Below the pieces are notes generated by a model. The model saw only the letters and a program-made list of their open reading frames with translations. It had not been told where the DNA came from and did no database searches. The translations under genes were made by a program, and so were the position numbers. A stretch of 64,000 bases of DNA from Rhodobacteraceae bacterium (ex Bugula neritina AB1) (GTDB taxonomy: Bacteria; Pseudomonadota; Alphaproteobacteria; Rhodobacterales; Rhodobacteraceae), in contig MDLF01000051.1 of NCBI GenBank assembly GCA_001730095.1, positions 1 through 64,000 on the forward strand, in the 5' to 3' direction. Positions 32,845 through 42,549 of this stretch are shown one piece after another (position 1 is the first letter of the stretch; every line of letters starts with the position of its first letter).

Positions 32845-34387
32845 GCCAGCGCCCTCCGCGGTCCAATATCCAGAACGCCCCCATTGAAAGCACAAGAAGC
32901 AGCAGCGCCGCCCCGGCCGCCGCCTCCATCCGGTAGGCCCCCATCAGCCGGTAGATCTGCAAGGGCAATGTTGCGAAATCCGGGTCGGCAAACAGCGCGA
33001 CCACCCCCAGGTCCCCCATCGAAAGCGCCGCCGCCAGCCCGGCCGCAAAGCCTGTCTGCGCCCGCATCCTAGGCAGGTAGACATGCCGCACAAAGGCCCA
33101 GCCCTGCATATCGAGCGACAGCGACAGGCGACCATACCGCCCCAGCACCTCGCGCGCGCGGGGCACCAGAATGCGCATGGCAAAGGGCAGCGCCATCACC
33201 GCATTGACCAGCGCCGTCACCGGCAGCGCCAAAGCAAAGGGATCAGCAATCGGATGGATCAGGATGAACAACCCGGTACCGATCACCAGCGGCGAGGCCG
33301 CAAGGCCCAGGATGCCTGCCAGTTCCGTCATGCCATCGCGGCCCGCAGCAACTGCTGCCGCCATCGGCAGGGCCAGCGCCAGCAGAATCACCGTGCTGAA
33401 CCCTGAAACCAGAATGGAGTTTCCAGCCGCTTGCCAGACCGTGCCCTTCAGCGCTGCCAATCCCGGCAACCCTGCCAGAACTATGGCGGCCAGCGGCAGC
33501 AGCAGGAAAGCAGCGGACAGGAAGATCCAAAACATGTCCAGCCCGCGCGAAAAACGGCTGTGCCCGTCCCAGCGCTGCACCGCCCGGTCCAGCCCGGCAC
33601 CGAAACCTTCACCTGCAGACACCCGCAGCGCCACCAGTGCCGCCGCCCCCGTCAGACCCAGTTGTAGCCCCGACAGCAGCGCCGCACGGCCCAGGTCGAA
33701 ATCAAAGCGAAACGCCTGATAGATAGCAAGTTCAATGGTGGTGGCCCGCGGTCCTCCGCCCAGGGTCAGCGCCACGGCAAAGCTAGAGAGGCAAATGGCA
33801 AAGACCACAGCCAGCGCACCCGGTGCAGCCCGCCGCAGCATCGGCGCTTCCAGCAGCTGCCACATTGCCAGCGGCCCGGCATTCAGCTGTGCCGCCAGGC
33901 GAAAGCGTTCGGCAGGAATTTCCTGCCAGCCCTGCAGGATCAGCCGGGTCGCCAGTGGCAGGTTGAAGAACACATGTGCCAGCACCACCCCATGCAGCCC
34001 GTAAATCTGCACCGGCTCCAGCCCGAACAGCCCCAGCAGACTGCTAAGCCAGCCGGCCCGGCCAAAAACCGCCAGCAGGCCCAGAATGGCAACAATGACA
34101 GGAAGAATGAAGGGCGCTCCCAAAAGCGCGATCAGCAAACGCCGTCCCGGGAACCGCCGCCGCGCCAGCGCGCGGGCGACGGGGATCGCGAGGCCAACGC
34201 TCAGGAGCGCAGACAGGCTTGCTTGGGTTAGCGTGAATCGCAGCGCAGCCCAGTCGCTGACGCCAAACCCGGTGCCGGCCTCAGCCCGGGCAGCAACAGC
34301 CGCAAGGGTTCCAAGGATCAACGCAGCCACAACAAGGGCCGCGCCGATCCCGGGAAATGCGCTTATTGGCTGAGCGCGTCCAGCCAT
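32831..34387 (-). CDS. thiP: Thiamine ABC transporter permease
   Basis: A 518-residue fused permease with about twelve membrane helices in two homologous halves. Each half has an EAA-like loop (QEIPAERFRLAAQLNAGPLAMWQLLEAPML and LSLSLDMQGWAFVRHVYLPRMRAQ). It overlaps thiB upstream by 25 bp and thiQ downstream by 14 bp, showing tight translational coupling. Confidence 0.93.
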   Translation of the reverse strand: MAGRAQPISAFPGIGAALVVAALILGTLAAVAARAEAGTGFGVSDWAALRFTLTQASLSALLSVGLAIPVARALARRRFPGRRLLIALLGAPFILPVIVAILGLLAVFGRAGWLSSLLGLFGLEPVQIYGLHGVVLAHVFFNLPLATRLILQGWQEIPAERFRLAAQLNAGPLAMWQLLEAPMLRRAAPGALAVVFAICLSSFAVALTLGGGPRATTIELAIYQAFRFDFDLGRAALLSGLQLGLTGAAALVALRVSAGEGFGAGLDRAVQRWDGHSRFSRGLDMFWIFLSAAFLLLPLAAIVLAGLPGLAALKGTVWQAAGNSILVSGFSTVILLALALPMAAAVAAGRDGMTELAGILGLAASPLVIGTGLFILIHPIADPFALALPVTALVNAVMALPFAMRILVPRAREVLGRYGRLSLSLDMQGWAFVRHVYLPRMRAQTGFAAGLAAALSMGDLGVVALFADPDFATLPLQIYRLMGAYRMEAAAGAALLLLVLSMGAFWILDRGGRWHAEA

Positions 34388-35340
34388 TCGCCCAGTGCCG
34401 CATCACGGACGTCTGCTGCCTCAGTTTCGCTCAGCAGCAGCGATTTGCCGGGCTGAACCAATGTCTCAAACCCCTCCGGCAGGCCCGTCGCCGGGATCAC
34501 CGCCGGATACATCCAGTTGGTGGTCGGGATAATCGACTGGAACGCATCCGACACCATGAAGGCCAGGAACTGGTCGGCCAGTTCAGACTGATCGCTGTTT
34601 GCCAGTTTACCGGCCACTTCCACCTGCATGTAATGACCCTCATCAAAAGCCGCCGCCGCCTTGGAGCCGTCTTCCTCGGCAATCAAGTGATACGCAGGTG
34701 AAGTGGTATAGGAGAGCACCATGTCGGCCTCGCCTTCCAGGAACATGCCATAGGCCTCGGACCAGCCTTTTGTCACGGTGACAACGTTGTCAGAAAGGCC
34801 CTTCCAGACGGCCGGCGCCTCGTCACCATAGGCCGCCTTGACCCACAGGAGCAGGCCCAGACCCGGGGTCGAGGAGCGCGGGTCCTGAATGACGATTTTG
34901 GTGTCGCTGTCCGCCAGCGTCTTGAAATCCGTGGGCACTGTGGCGTCGGCGTTGTGGACAAAGGCGAAATAGCCCCAGTCGTAGGGCACAAAGGTTGCGT
35001 CGGTCCATTCCACTGGCAACGCATAGTCGGCACTGACCGAATGATCGGCAAACAGGCCGGTTTCCTTGGCCGCTGCGGTCAGGTTGGTGTCCAGCCCCAG
35101 AACCACATCGGCGTCCGAGCGTTCGCCCTCCAGCTTGATGCGCGCCAGCAGTGCCGCGCCATCGCCTGCGCCAACCAGCTTCAGGTCGCAGCCGCAGACC
35201 TCTTCAAAGGCCTTTTCCACTGCCGGGCCGGGGCCCCAGTCGGAAACAAAGCTGTCATAGGTATAAACGGTCAGTTCGGGCGTTTCGGCAAAAGCCGCCG
35301 AAGCGCCAAGCAGTCCCGCTGCAAATGCAAGATGTTTCAT
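34363..35340 (-). CDS. thiB: Thiamine-binding periplasmic protein
   Basis: A 325-residue binding protein of the thiamine/TPP type from the ATG at 35340 (AAGGAGG seven bases upstream). The signal peptide [22 protein letters not shown] is cleaved near residue 18. Family features are [52 protein letters not shown] and [24 protein letters not shown] riboswitch lies directly upstream, which independently supports the thiamine assignment. Confidence 0.95.
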   Translation of the reverse strand: MKHLAFAAGLLGASAAFAETPELTVYTYDSFVSDWGPGPAVEKAFEEVCGCDLKLVGAGDGAALLARIKLEGERSDADVVLGLDTNLTAAAKETGLFADHSVSADYALPVEWTDATFVPYDWGYFAFVHNADATVPTDFKTLADSDTKIVIQDPRSSTPGLGLLLWVKAAYGDEAPAVWKGLSDNVVTVTKGWSEAYGMFLEGEADMVLSYTTSPAYHLIAEEDGSKAAAAFDEGHYMQVEVAGKLANSDQSELADQFLAFMVSDAFQSIIPTTNWMYPAVIPATGLPEGFETLVQPGKSLLLSETEAADVRDAALGEWLDALSQ

Positions 35341-35381
35341 GCCATCCTCCTTTGCGGCTTTGGGCAAGGGTGGAGGATGTC

Positions 35382-35457
35382 CAGTACCTTCCCTCCGCCG
35401 GTGTGATCCGGTTCAGGTTCAACGGGTGTCATCTCAGCGCTTGTGCGCACCCCGAGG
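35382..35457 (-). ncRNA. TPP riboswitch (THI element)
   Basis: On the minus strand the conserved elements run in order: GGGGTGC, GCTGAGATGACACCC, GTTGAACCTGAACCGG, ATCACACCGGCG and GAGGGAAGGTAC. It lies about 40 bp upstream of the thiB start codon and overlaps no gene. Thiamine pyrophosphate should shut off thiBPQ. Confidence 0.97.
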
Positions 35458-35554
35458 TGGCGCGGACCTTAGGCCCGGACTGCGGCAAAGACAAGCCAAA
35501 GCCCCGCCAGGACCTACGCTTCAGGCAAACTGGATCGCTGCCTGCGCCGATCCT

Positions 35555-35625
35555 GTGTTCTTCTGGCTGGAAATATCCCGGGGGAGCCGCCAAAGGCGGC
35601 GGGGGCAGCGCCCCCTGTTCCTTTG
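35555..35625. repeat. Dispersed intergenic repeat, copy 2
   Basis: TTCTTCTGGCTGGAAATATCCCGGGGG followed by GGGGGCAGCGCCCCC, the same layout as copies at 27879 and 43770. It lies between the TPP riboswitch and aroC and includes an inner GCCGCC/GGCGGC hairpin. Confidence 0.6.
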
Positions 35626-35695
35626 CTGCACAGGAATCTGCTTGAGGCACAGGCCCCTGCCCGCTAAGCACGTCCCGCAAAGGAGACCGCGCCTC

Positions 35696-36799
35696 ATGTC
35701 GATGAACAGCTTTGGACACCTCTTCCGCGTCACCACCTGGGGCGAAAGCCATGGGCCCGCGCTTGGCGCCACTGTTGATGGCTGCCCGCCGAATGTGCCG
35801 CTGGAGCCGGAAATGCTGCAGCAGTGGCTCGACAAGCGCCGCCCCGGCCAGAACAAGAACACCACCCAGCGCAATGAGCCGGACGCGGTGAAGATCCTGT
35901 CTGGCGTGTTTGACGGCATGTCCACCGGCACTCCGATCCAGCTGATGATCGAGAACACCGATCAGCGCTCCAAGGATTACGGCGAGATTTCCCAGACCTT
36001 CCGTCCGGGCCACGCCGACATCACCTATTTCCAGAAATACGGCAACCGCGACTACCGTGGCGGCGGCCGCTCCTCGGCCCGCGAGACTGCCGCGCGGGTT
36101 GCCGCGGGCGGTGTTGCACGTGAAGCAATCAAGGCGCTGGCGCCGGGATTGCAGATCAAGGGCTACATGACCCAAATGGGTGAGCTGGAGATCGACCGCA
36201 GCCGCTTTGACTGGGAGGCGATCGAACAGAATGATTTCTGGATTCCCGACGCAGGTGCCGTGCAGGATTGGGAAGACTATCTGCAGGGCCTGCGCAAGGC
36301 GCATGATTCTGTTGGCGCCGTGGTTGAGGTTGTGGCCCGGGGTGTCCCCGCAGGCATCGGCGCGCCGGTTTACAGCAAGCTGGACACTGATCTGGCCGCC
36401 GCGATGATGTCGATCAACGCCGTCAAAGGCGTCGAGATCGGCGAAGGCATGAATGCTGCACGCCTCAAAGGCTCGGAAAACGCCGATGAGATTTTCATGG
36501 GTGAAAACGGGCCTGAGTACTCCTCCAACCACGCCGGCGGCATTCTCGGCGGGATTTCCACCGGTCAGGATGTGGTGGTGCGCTTTGCGGTGAAGCCGAC
36601 GTCTTCGATCCTCACCCCGCGCCAGTCGATTCGCAAGGACGGCTCTGCCACGGAAGTCATCACCAAGGGCCGCCACGACCCCTGTGTCGGCATCCGCGCG
36701 GTGCCGGTGGCTGAGGCGATGATGGCCTGCGTGATCCTGGACCACCTGCTGCTGCACCGTGGCCAGATTGGTGAGAATCAGGGCCATATCGGCGCATAA
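35696..36799 (+). CDS. aroC: Chorismate synthase
   Basis: A 367-residue chorismate synthase, the last step of the shikimate pathway, which uses reduced FMN. Signatures are [53 protein letters not shown] and [26 protein letters not shown]. The ATG at 35696 has AAAGGAG a few bases upstream. The reading frame is open far upstream, but that part lacks similarity and contains the dispersed repeat. Confidence 0.96.
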   Translation: MSMNSFGHLFRVTTWGESHGPALGATVDGCPPNVPLEPEMLQQWLDKRRPGQNKNTTQRNEPDAVKILSGVFDGMSTGTPIQLMIENTDQRSKDYGEISQTFRPGHADITYFQKYGNRDYRGGGRSSARETAARVAAGGVAREAIKALAPGLQIKGYMTQMGELEIDRSRFDWEAIEQNDFWIPDAGAVQDWEDYLQGLRKAHDSVGAVVEVVARGVPAGIGAPVYSKLDTDLAAAMMSINAVKGVEIGEGMNAARLKGSENADEIFMGENGPEYSSNHAGGILGGISTGQDVVVRFAVKPTSSILTPRQSIRKDGSATEVITKGRHDPCVGIRAVPVAEAMMACVILDHLLLHRGQIGENQGHIGA

Positions 36800-36862
36800 T
36801 CCGGCTCTAACACTGGTAAAACTGGACAAACCGCTGTGTTTGCCCTGTTAAAAAACGCGCGC

Positions 36863-37279
36863 TTAACCGTGGTCCCCTGCGCATTGGCTGTGGTCACCCA
36901 GTGCCGTCAGCACCTTGCAGCAGCCGCCGTTGCCGCCGTCGCACAGGGTGCTGATCCGCTCCAGCTCAGACGCCAGCTGCTCCAGCTTGCGGATCCTGTC
37001 CCGGACATTGGCCAGCTGGCTGCGGGCAATGCGGTCGGCCTCGGCGCAGTCATCGCCCAGATGGCCGTCGAGCCCCATCAGCGATTTGATATCCTCCAGC
37101 GAGAACCCCAGATCGCGGGCATGTTTGATAAAACCCAGCGCGTCCATGCCATCCTGGCCGTAGCGGCGCTGATTGCCGACATTGCGACCCGGCTGCGGCA
37201 AGAGGCCGATTTCCTCATAGTAGCGGATGGTGGGCACTTTCACACCGGTGGTTTTGGACAGCTGGCCGATGGAGAACAT
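36863..37279 (-). CDS. MerR-family metal-responsive regulator (CadR/ZntR-like)
   Basis: A 138-residue MerR protein. The helix-turn-helix and wing are MFSIGQLSKTTGVKVPTIRYYEEIGLLP...NQRRY, followed by a dimerisation helix. C78, C113 and C120/C121, with C133 and His residues in the tail, match the metal-binding pattern of Zn/Cd/Pb sensors rather than copper or redox sensors. It is divergent from a CDF-type transporter whose promoter shows the 19-bp spacer that MerR proteins untwist, so it probably activates metal export. Confidence 0.9.
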   Translation of the reverse strand: MFSIGQLSKTTGVKVPTIRYYEEIGLLPQPGRNVGNQRRYGQDGMDALGFIKHARDLGFSLEDIKSLMGLDGHLGDDCAEADRIARSQLANVRDRIRKLEQLASELERISTLCDGGNGGCCKVLTALGDHSQCAGDHG

Positions 37280-37291
37280 GGCACAAACCTC

Positions 37292-37322
37292 TTGAAGCTC
37301 TAGTGACTAGAGCAGCTACATT
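37292..37322 (+). promoter_or_regulatory. MerR-type promoter with 19-bp spacer
   Basis: TTGAAG (-35, 37292-37297) and TACATT (-10, 37317-37322) are separated by exactly 19 bp. The spacer region contains the palindrome GCTCTAG-TGA-CTAGAGC (37297-37313). This is the textbook layout of a MerR-controlled promoter, here reading into the CDF gene and lying just upstream of the regulator's own start. Confidence 0.85.
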
Positions 37323-37352
37323 GATCTCGAATCAGGAATGAGGACAAGCACA

Positions 37353-37991
37353 ATGGCAGGCTGCTGCAATCACAATGCCCGGTTTGACGGGGTCTCGGCA
37401 GACTACAAACGCAGGCTTTGGCTGGTGATTGCTATTAATGCCGGCATGTTCGCGGTGGAAATGGGGGCTGGCCAGATGTCCGGCAGCCAGGCGCTGAAGG
37501 CGGACGCGCTGGATTTTCTGGGGGATGCGCTGACCTATGGCATTTCCTTGGCAGTGATCGGAGCCAGCTTGCGTACAAGGGCGCTGGCGGCACTGAGCAA
37601 GGGCATCAGCCTGCTGCTGATGGGCATGTGGGTGTTTGGCTCCACCATTTATCAGGTGTTTTACGTTGGTGTGCCGCAGGCGCAGATCATGGGCGTGATC
37701 GGCTTTATGGCGCTGGCGGCGAACCTGATCTCGGTCCTGCTGCTGGCGCGCTATAAGGATGGCGACGCCAATGTGCGCTCGGTCTGGCTGTGCTCGCGCA
37801 ATGACGCCATTGGCAATGTTGCGGTGATGATCGCGGCATTTGGCGTCTGGGGCACTGCCACCGGCTGGCCGGACCTGATTGTGGCCGGGATCATGGGTGG
37901 GCTGTTCCTGAGCTCCGCCTTTCAGATCCTGCTGCAGGCAATACGGGAATGGCGCGAGGAAGAGGCGCATGCTGCAACACACCAGCACTAG
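37353..37991 (+). CDS. Short CDF-type metal transporter lacking the cytoplasmic domain
   Basis: A 212-residue protein with six predicted membrane helices resembling the cation diffusion facilitator core. It starts with a Cys/His cluster (GCCNHN). The transport-site motifs are modified: helix 2 has DFLGD where most CDFs have HxxxD, and helix 5 has DAIGN where HxxxD is usual. The C-terminal cytoplasmic dimerisation domain (about 80 residues) is missing, leaving a His-containing end (HAATHQH). CTD-less CDFs are known, for example in Maricaulis. The ATG at 37353 is favoured by GAGGA upstream; 37338 is possible. It is probably controlled by the divergent MerR protein and exports Zn, Cd or a related ion. 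Confidence 0.82.
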   Translation: MAGCCNHNARFDGVSADYKRRLWLVIAINAGMFAVEMGAGQMSGSQALKADALDFLGDALTYGISLAVIGASLRTRALAALSKGISLLLMGMWVFGSTIYQVFYVGVPQAQIMGVIGFMALAANLISVLLLARYKDGDANVRSVWLCSRNDAIGNVAVMIAAFGVWGTATGWPDLIVAGIMGGLFLSSAFQILLQAIREWREEEAHAATHQH

Positions 37992-38105
37992 GGCAGTGAC
38001 CGTCCGCAGGTGGAAGCGAAGCGCCCGCCGTTTTGCCGGAGGCAAACCACTGGTTTGACAGGGGCGGACGGGCGCTGCCCGGACTGTTGGCCCGAGCGAG
38101 TGTTT

Positions 38106-39608
38106 TTAGCTGAACAGCTCTGCGAATTCCTCGCGCAGGGCTTTCTTCTGCACCTTGCCCATGGTGTTGCGGGGCAGGGTGTCCAGCAGGATGACCTGCT
38201 TGGGCTGCTTGAACCTGGCCAGCTGCCCCGCCAGTGCGGCCTTGACTGTTTCGGCGCTGGTGTCCTTGCCCGTCGGCACCACCACCGCCACCACGGCTTC
38301 GCCGAAATCTGGATGCGGCACGCCGATCACGGCGCTTTCCAGCACGCCGGGCAGGTCATCGATCAGGCTCTCAACCTCTTTGGGATAGACATTGAAACCG
38401 CCGGTGATGATCAGATCCTTCTCGCGCCCGACGATGGTGACATAGCCGTCCGCATCGATCCGGGCCAGGTCGCCGGTGATGAACCAGCCATCCGGCCGCA
38501 GTTCTTCTGCCGTCTTTTCCGGCATCTGCCAGTAGCCCTGGAACACATTGGCCCCGCGCACCTCCAGCACGCCGGTCTCTCCCGGTGCAACTTCAGCGCC
38601 GCCCTGCATCACCCGCGCCTCGACGCCGGGCAGCGGGAAGCCAACGGTGCCGGCGCGGCGTTCACCCTCATAGGGGTTCGAGGTGCTCATATTGGTTTCG
38701 GTCATCCCATAGCGCTCTAGGATACGGTGGCCGGTGCGCGCCTCCCATTGCGTATGGGTCTCTACCAGCAATGGCGCCGAGCCGGAAATGAACAGGCGCA
38801 TGTTCGCAGTGCGTTCGCGGGTCAGCCGTTCATCCGCCAGCAGCCGGGTGTAGAAGGTCGGGACCCCCATCAACGCGGTCGCCGAGGGCATCGCCTGCAA
38901 GATCGCGTCCGCGTCAAAGCCTGGCAGGAACACCACCTGGGCGCCTGCAAACAGCGCCACATTGGTTGCCACAAACAGACCGTGGGTGTGGAAGATCGGC
39001 AGCGCGTGGATCAGCACATCCTCGGCCGTAAAGCGCCAGTATTCCCGCAACATCAGCGAGTTGGAGGCCAGGTTTTCGTGGCTGAGCATCGCCCCTTTGG
39101 ACCGGCCAGTGGTGCCTGAGGTGTAAAGGATCGCGGCCAGATCATCCGCTGCGCGGGCAACGGGGGCAAACCCGGATTGGCAATCTGCCAGATCCCGCAG
39201 GGAACCGTGCCCTGCAGCATCCAGTGTCAGCACTTTTGCGGTGCCGGCAACTGCACGGATCTGATCCTGGCGAGCCGGGTCGCATACCACAACACCAGGA
39301 GAAGCATCGCCGATAAAATAGGCCACTTCCGGCCCGGTGTAGGCCGTGTTCAGAGGCAAGAAGATGCCGCCAGCCATCACCGTGCCCAGGTATAGTTCAA
39401 TCGCCTGAAGGGTCTTTTGAACCTGCACCGCCACCCGGTCGCCCGGCTGCACGCCCTGAGCTGCCAAGGCTGCCGCCATCCGCTCTGCGCCGGCAAACAA
39501 GGCACCAAAGGTCACCGTGCTGTCATCCGGCAGGCGGGCAAAAACACTGTCCTCGCGCCCCAGGGACGATTCGCGCAGCTGGCGGATCAGGTGATTGGCG
39601 TCATACAT
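38106..39608 (-). CDS. matB: Malonyl-CoA synthetase-like acyl-CoA ligase
   Basis: A 500-residue ANL-superfamily ligase. The AMP-binding loop is ILYTSGTTGRSKGAMLSH. The A5 region ERYGMTETNMSTSNPYEGERRAGTVGFPLPGV closely follows MatB malonyl-CoA synthetases, and the catalytic lysine is in LPRNTMGKVQKKALRE. It would make malonyl-CoA (or methylmalonyl-CoA) from the free acid, CoA and ATP. The ATG at 39608 has GGAG upstream and is preferred to 39623. No malonate decarboxylase or transporter lies next to it, so MatB is a family-level call. Confidence 0.85.
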   Translation of the reverse strand: MYDANHLIRQLRESSLGREDSVFARLPDDSTVTFGALFAGAERMAAALAAQGVQPGDRVAVQVQKTLQAIELYLGTVMAGGIFLPLNTAYTGPEVAYFIGDASPGVVVCDPARQDQIRAVAGTAKVLTLDAAGHGSLRDLADCQSGFAPVARAADDLAAILYTSGTTGRSKGAMLSHENLASNSLMLREYWRFTAEDVLIHALPIFHTHGLFVATNVALFAGAQVVFLPGFDADAILQAMPSATALMGVPTFYTRLLADERLTRERTANMRLFISGSAPLLVETHTQWEARTGHRILERYGMTETNMSTSNPYEGERRAGTVGFPLPGVEARVMQGGAEVAPGETGVLEVRGANVFQGYWQMPEKTAEELRPDGWFITGDLARIDADGYVTIVGREKDLIITGGFNVYPKEVESLIDDLPGVLESAVIGVPHPDFGEAVVAVVVPTGKDTSAETVKAALAGQLARFKQPKQVILLDTLPRNTMGKVQKKALREEFAELFS

Positions 39609-39702
39609 CGGCAGCTCCCTCATTCAGCGGCGCTATTTGCGCCCTTGTAACGGGTGAAATCAAGCCATTGATCTTTGCGGCGCAGGAGCGCAGGTTCGCG
39701 CC

Positions 39703-40638
39703 ATGGCAAAATCCTTAACATCGCATCGGCCTGTACTGGCAATTCTGCTGAAAGTGACCGCTATTGCGCTGTTCACTGCATTGTCAGGCATCATCAAGGC
39801 CACTTCGGAAACCGTGCCGGCGGGCGAAGCGGTGTTTTTCCGGTCTTTCTTTGCCATTCCGGTGATCGTCATCTGGCTGTCGATACGCGGCGAACTGCGG
39901 CATGGGCTGATCACCAAAAAGCCGATGTTTCACGTGTGGCGCGGGCTGGTCGGTACCTCGGCGATGGGGATGACCTTTATGGGGCTGGCGCTGCTGCCGC
40001 TGCCGGAAGTAACGGCCATTGGCTATGCCACACCGATCTTCACCCTGATCCTGGCAGCGCTGTTTCTGGGCGAGACGATCCGGCTGGTGCGGATCAGCGC
40101 CGTGGCCATCGGCCTGTTGGGCGTGCTGATCATGATCTGGCCGCGCTTAGGCGGCGATCTGGAGGACGGGGCCATGCTGGGGGTTCTGCTGGTGGTCGGC
40201 GCCACAGTGGCGCGCGGTTTTGTGCAGATCCATATCCGCCGCATGGTGCAGTCGGAACATACCGCGGCCATTGTGTTTTATTTCTCGCTGACGGCCTCGG
40301 GCCTGGCGCTGCTGACCGCGCCTTTCGGCTGGGTGATGCCGGATGCGCACACCGCTGCGCTCTTGGTCGGCGCCGGTCTGGTCGGCGGGGTGGCACAGAT
40401 CCTGGTCACCTCCTCTTACCGCTTCGCCCCGGCCTCGATGCTGGCGCCTTATGATTACGCCTCGATGATCTTTGCCATAGTGATCGGCTATGTCTGGTTC
40501 GAAGAATGGCCGACGCTGGTGATGCTGGCCGGGGCTGCGCTGGTGATTGCCGGTAATGTTCTGGTGATCTGGCGCGAACACCGGCTGGGCCTGCAGCGTG
40601 GCAAAGCTAAGCCGATGATTGATCCCAAAGGTGGATAG
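39703..40638 (+). CDS. DMT-superfamily (EamA) transporter
   Basis: A 311-residue protein with ten predicted helices in two EamA repeats. The first half holds TETVPAGEAVFFRSFFAIPVIVIWL and LLPLPEVTAIGYATPIFTLILAALFLGE. The second half holds APASMLAPYDYASMIFAIVIGYVWFEEWPT. Such proteins export metabolites or amino acids. It is divergent from the malonyl-CoA synthetase gene. Substrate is unknown. Confidence 0.88.
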   Translation: MAKSLTSHRPVLAILLKVTAIALFTALSGIIKATSETVPAGEAVFFRSFFAIPVIVIWLSIRGELRHGLITKKPMFHVWRGLVGTSAMGMTFMGLALLPLPEVTAIGYATPIFTLILAALFLGETIRLVRISAVAIGLLGVLIMIWPRLGGDLEDGAMLGVLLVVGATVARGFVQIHIRRMVQSEHTAAIVFYFSLTASGLALLTAPFGWVMPDAHTAALLVGAGLVGGVAQILVTSSYRFAPASMLAPYDYASMIFAIVIGYVWFEEWPTLVMLAGAALVIAGNVLVIWREHRLGLQRGKAKPMIDPKGG

Positions 40639-40913
40639 AAGGCTCTAGCAAGGGGATTTTGGCTGAAACCGGCAAGCGCGGCGTGCCTGCATTTGGCAAA
40701 ACTTGTGGCGGTGAACGGTCAGGGCATAGGCCAGTTGCTCTGTGTTTTCCGGGCTCCCGGCCGCTGCTGACCTTTTGGAGAGCGCCCCGGCTGGGACAGG
40801 GGCAGGGGGAGAATATCGCTGTGCAGACCCAACATGGCGCATATGGTACCGGCTTTGCATCCTGCGTCCATTGCGCTGGACGAATTGCAAGCAGACTTGA
40901 ACGCTTGCGCGCC

Positions 40914-41228
40914 TCAGCGGGTCAGCCCCGGCGCATCCGCTTCGACAACCCCGATCTGATAGCTCAAAAAGGCCCTTTCACGGATTTCTTTCAAAGCCTG
41001 ATACTCTGCGCTTTGAAAGACCTTGTCCACGGCCGCGCGATTTGGATAGCGGACGATTGTCGCCATTTCCGGCAGTTTTTCACCGACAATCGTGGCTGAT
41101 ATTTCATACCCTTGGAGAATTTCGGCTCCCGCCTCTTCCAGCAGCGGCTTGGTGGTGCCCAAATACATGCTGAGCGCCTCCAGATCGTCCGGATTGATCG
41201 TTGTCAGTGCAAAAACGATGACAGCCAT
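40914..41228 (-). CDS. DUF1330-like small protein
   Basis: A 104-residue protein of the dimeric ferredoxin-like fold group (DUF1330-like). The pattern is IVFALTTINPDDLEALSMYLGTTKPLLEEAGAEILQGYE, then PEMATIVRYPNRAAVDKVFQSAEYQALKEIRERAF. No catalytic role is established for the family. It stands alone, with 275 bp on its upstream-gene side showing nothing recognisable. Confidence 0.8.
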   Translation of the reverse strand: MAVIVFALTTINPDDLEALSMYLGTTKPLLEEAGAEILQGYEISATIVGEKLPEMATIVRYPNRAAVDKVFQSAEYQALKEIRERAFLSYQIGVVEADAPGLTR

Positions 41229-41462
41229 ATTTTCTCTCGCCTTACTCCCGTCTTCCTCTTCTGCAACCTGCCGCCGGTTTCTGGTGTTCAGTTGGCGCGG
41301 TTCACTCGATGTGCACCGGGCCGCTCAATCGTTTTGGGGCAACCTGTTAACTTTCACTATGCGCACAGCCGCGAAGCAATAAAACAGATTTAACGTCGGT
41401 AGCCTTTGCGCAATCGGTCAGGCTCCTATTCTTTGGGATAGGTCGGCTATTCTTTACGGACC

Positions 41463-41491
41463 AAAAAAACCCCCGCACGCGGGCGGGGGTT
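41463..41491 (-). terminator. Terminator after ilvE
   Basis: CCCCCGC and GCGGGGG form a stem. On the minus strand AACCCCCGCC...GGGGG is followed by TTTTTTT. It lies 33 bp past the ilvE stop. Confidence 0.85.
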
Positions 41492-41523
41492 CGGAAACTC
41501 TTGGTTCTTGCAAGTGCGGGTGG

Positions 41524-42390
41524 TCAGGCGCGCACCAGTGCCTCGTAGTCTTCGGCGATCTCCCGGGTCAGGGCGCCAACTTCAAACATATAGTCGCCGA
41601 TCTGCCCGACCGGGGTGACCTCGGCCGCGGTGCCGGTCAGCCAGCATTGCTCGAACTCCGCCATCTCTTCCGGCTTGATACGGCGCTCGTGCACGGTGAT
41701 GCCCTTGTCCTTGAGCATCTGAATGACGGTCTGGCGGGTGATGCCGTTCAGAAAGCAATCTGCCAGCGGGGTGTGCACCTCGCCGTCCTTCACAAAAAAC
41801 ACATTGGCGCCGGTTGCCTCTGCCACATAGCCGCGCCAGTCCATGAACAGTGCGTCCGAACAACCCTTGGCTTCTGCCTTGTGCTTGGAGATGGTGCAGA
41901 TCATGTAAAGGCCGGCCGCCTTGGCGTGGACCGGGATGGTTTCCGGGCTCGGGCGTTTCCATTCCGCGATGTCGAGCTTGGCGCCCTTCATCTTGGCGTC
42001 GCCGTAATAGGCGCCCCAGCCCCAGACCGCGATCGCCATACGCACCGGGTTCTTGGCCGAAGCCACGCCCATATCCTCACCCGAGCCGCGCCAGACCAGC
42101 GCCCGCACATAGGCGTCCTGCAGGCCAGAGGCCTTCAGGGTTTCTTCCTTGGCCGCCTCGATCTGATCGACGGTATAGGGCATCGGCATATCCAGCGCCT
42201 CGGCGGATGCGATCAGACGCTCGGAATGCTCGCGGCTTTTGAAGATCTTGCCGTTATAGGCGCGTTCGCCCTCGAACACGGAGGAGGCGTAATGCATCGC
42301 ATGGGTCAGGATATGCACCTTGGCATCCCGCCAGTCGACCAGTTCGCCGTCCATCCAGATCACACCGTCACGGTCATCATAGCCTGCCAT
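41524..42390 (-). CDS. ilvE: Branched-chain amino acid aminotransferase
   Basis: A 288-residue fold-type IV PLP aminotransferase. The N-terminus GVIWMDGELVDWRDAKVHILTHAMHYASSVFEGERAY is characteristic. The core has FMDWRGYVAEATGANVFFVKDGEVHTPLADCFLNGITRQTVIQML. The C-terminal WLTGTAAEVTPVGQIGDYMF completes the family pattern. It interconverts branched-chain amino acids and keto acids. It has a sigma-70-like promoter upstream and a terminator downstream, so it is monocistronic. D-amino acid aminotransferases share the fold, but the TGTAAEVTPV region fits IlvE. Confidence 0.93.
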   Translation of the reverse strand: MAGYDDRDGVIWMDGELVDWRDAKVHILTHAMHYASSVFEGERAYNGKIFKSREHSERLIASAEALDMPMPYTVDQIEAAKEETLKASGLQDAYVRALVWRGSGEDMGVASAKNPVRMAIAVWGWGAYYGDAKMKGAKLDIAEWKRPSPETIPVHAKAAGLYMICTISKHKAEAKGCSDALFMDWRGYVAEATGANVFFVKDGEVHTPLADCFLNGITRQTVIQMLKDKGITVHERRIKPEEMAEFEQCWLTGTAAEVTPVGQIGDYMFEVGALTREIAEDYEALVRA

Positions 42391-42475
42391 ACCGCACCCT
42401 CCTAAACTAAGCGGAATTTCATTTGTTGCGCATATTGCGGCCGTTCCGGACGCAATCTTGCGTCAAAGCTGCGAT

Positions 42476-42504
42476 TCGATACATCTTCCCCCTTGGAATG
42501 TCAA
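42476..42504 (-). promoter_or_regulatory. Sigma-70-type promoter for ilvE
   Basis: On the minus strand TTGACA (42504-42499) and TATCGA (42481-42476) are 17 bp apart, about 85 bp upstream of the ilvE start. The -35 is consensus and the -10 half-consensus. Confidence 0.6.
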
Positions 42505-42549
42505 CAAGGCTGACATAAACTGACCGGCAAGACAGACGAGGGGGCACAA

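Noticed and set aside
35429-36829. 466-codon minus-strand frame over aroC
   Set aside because: It is the shadow of chorismate synthase, with no family similarity and no ribosome site.
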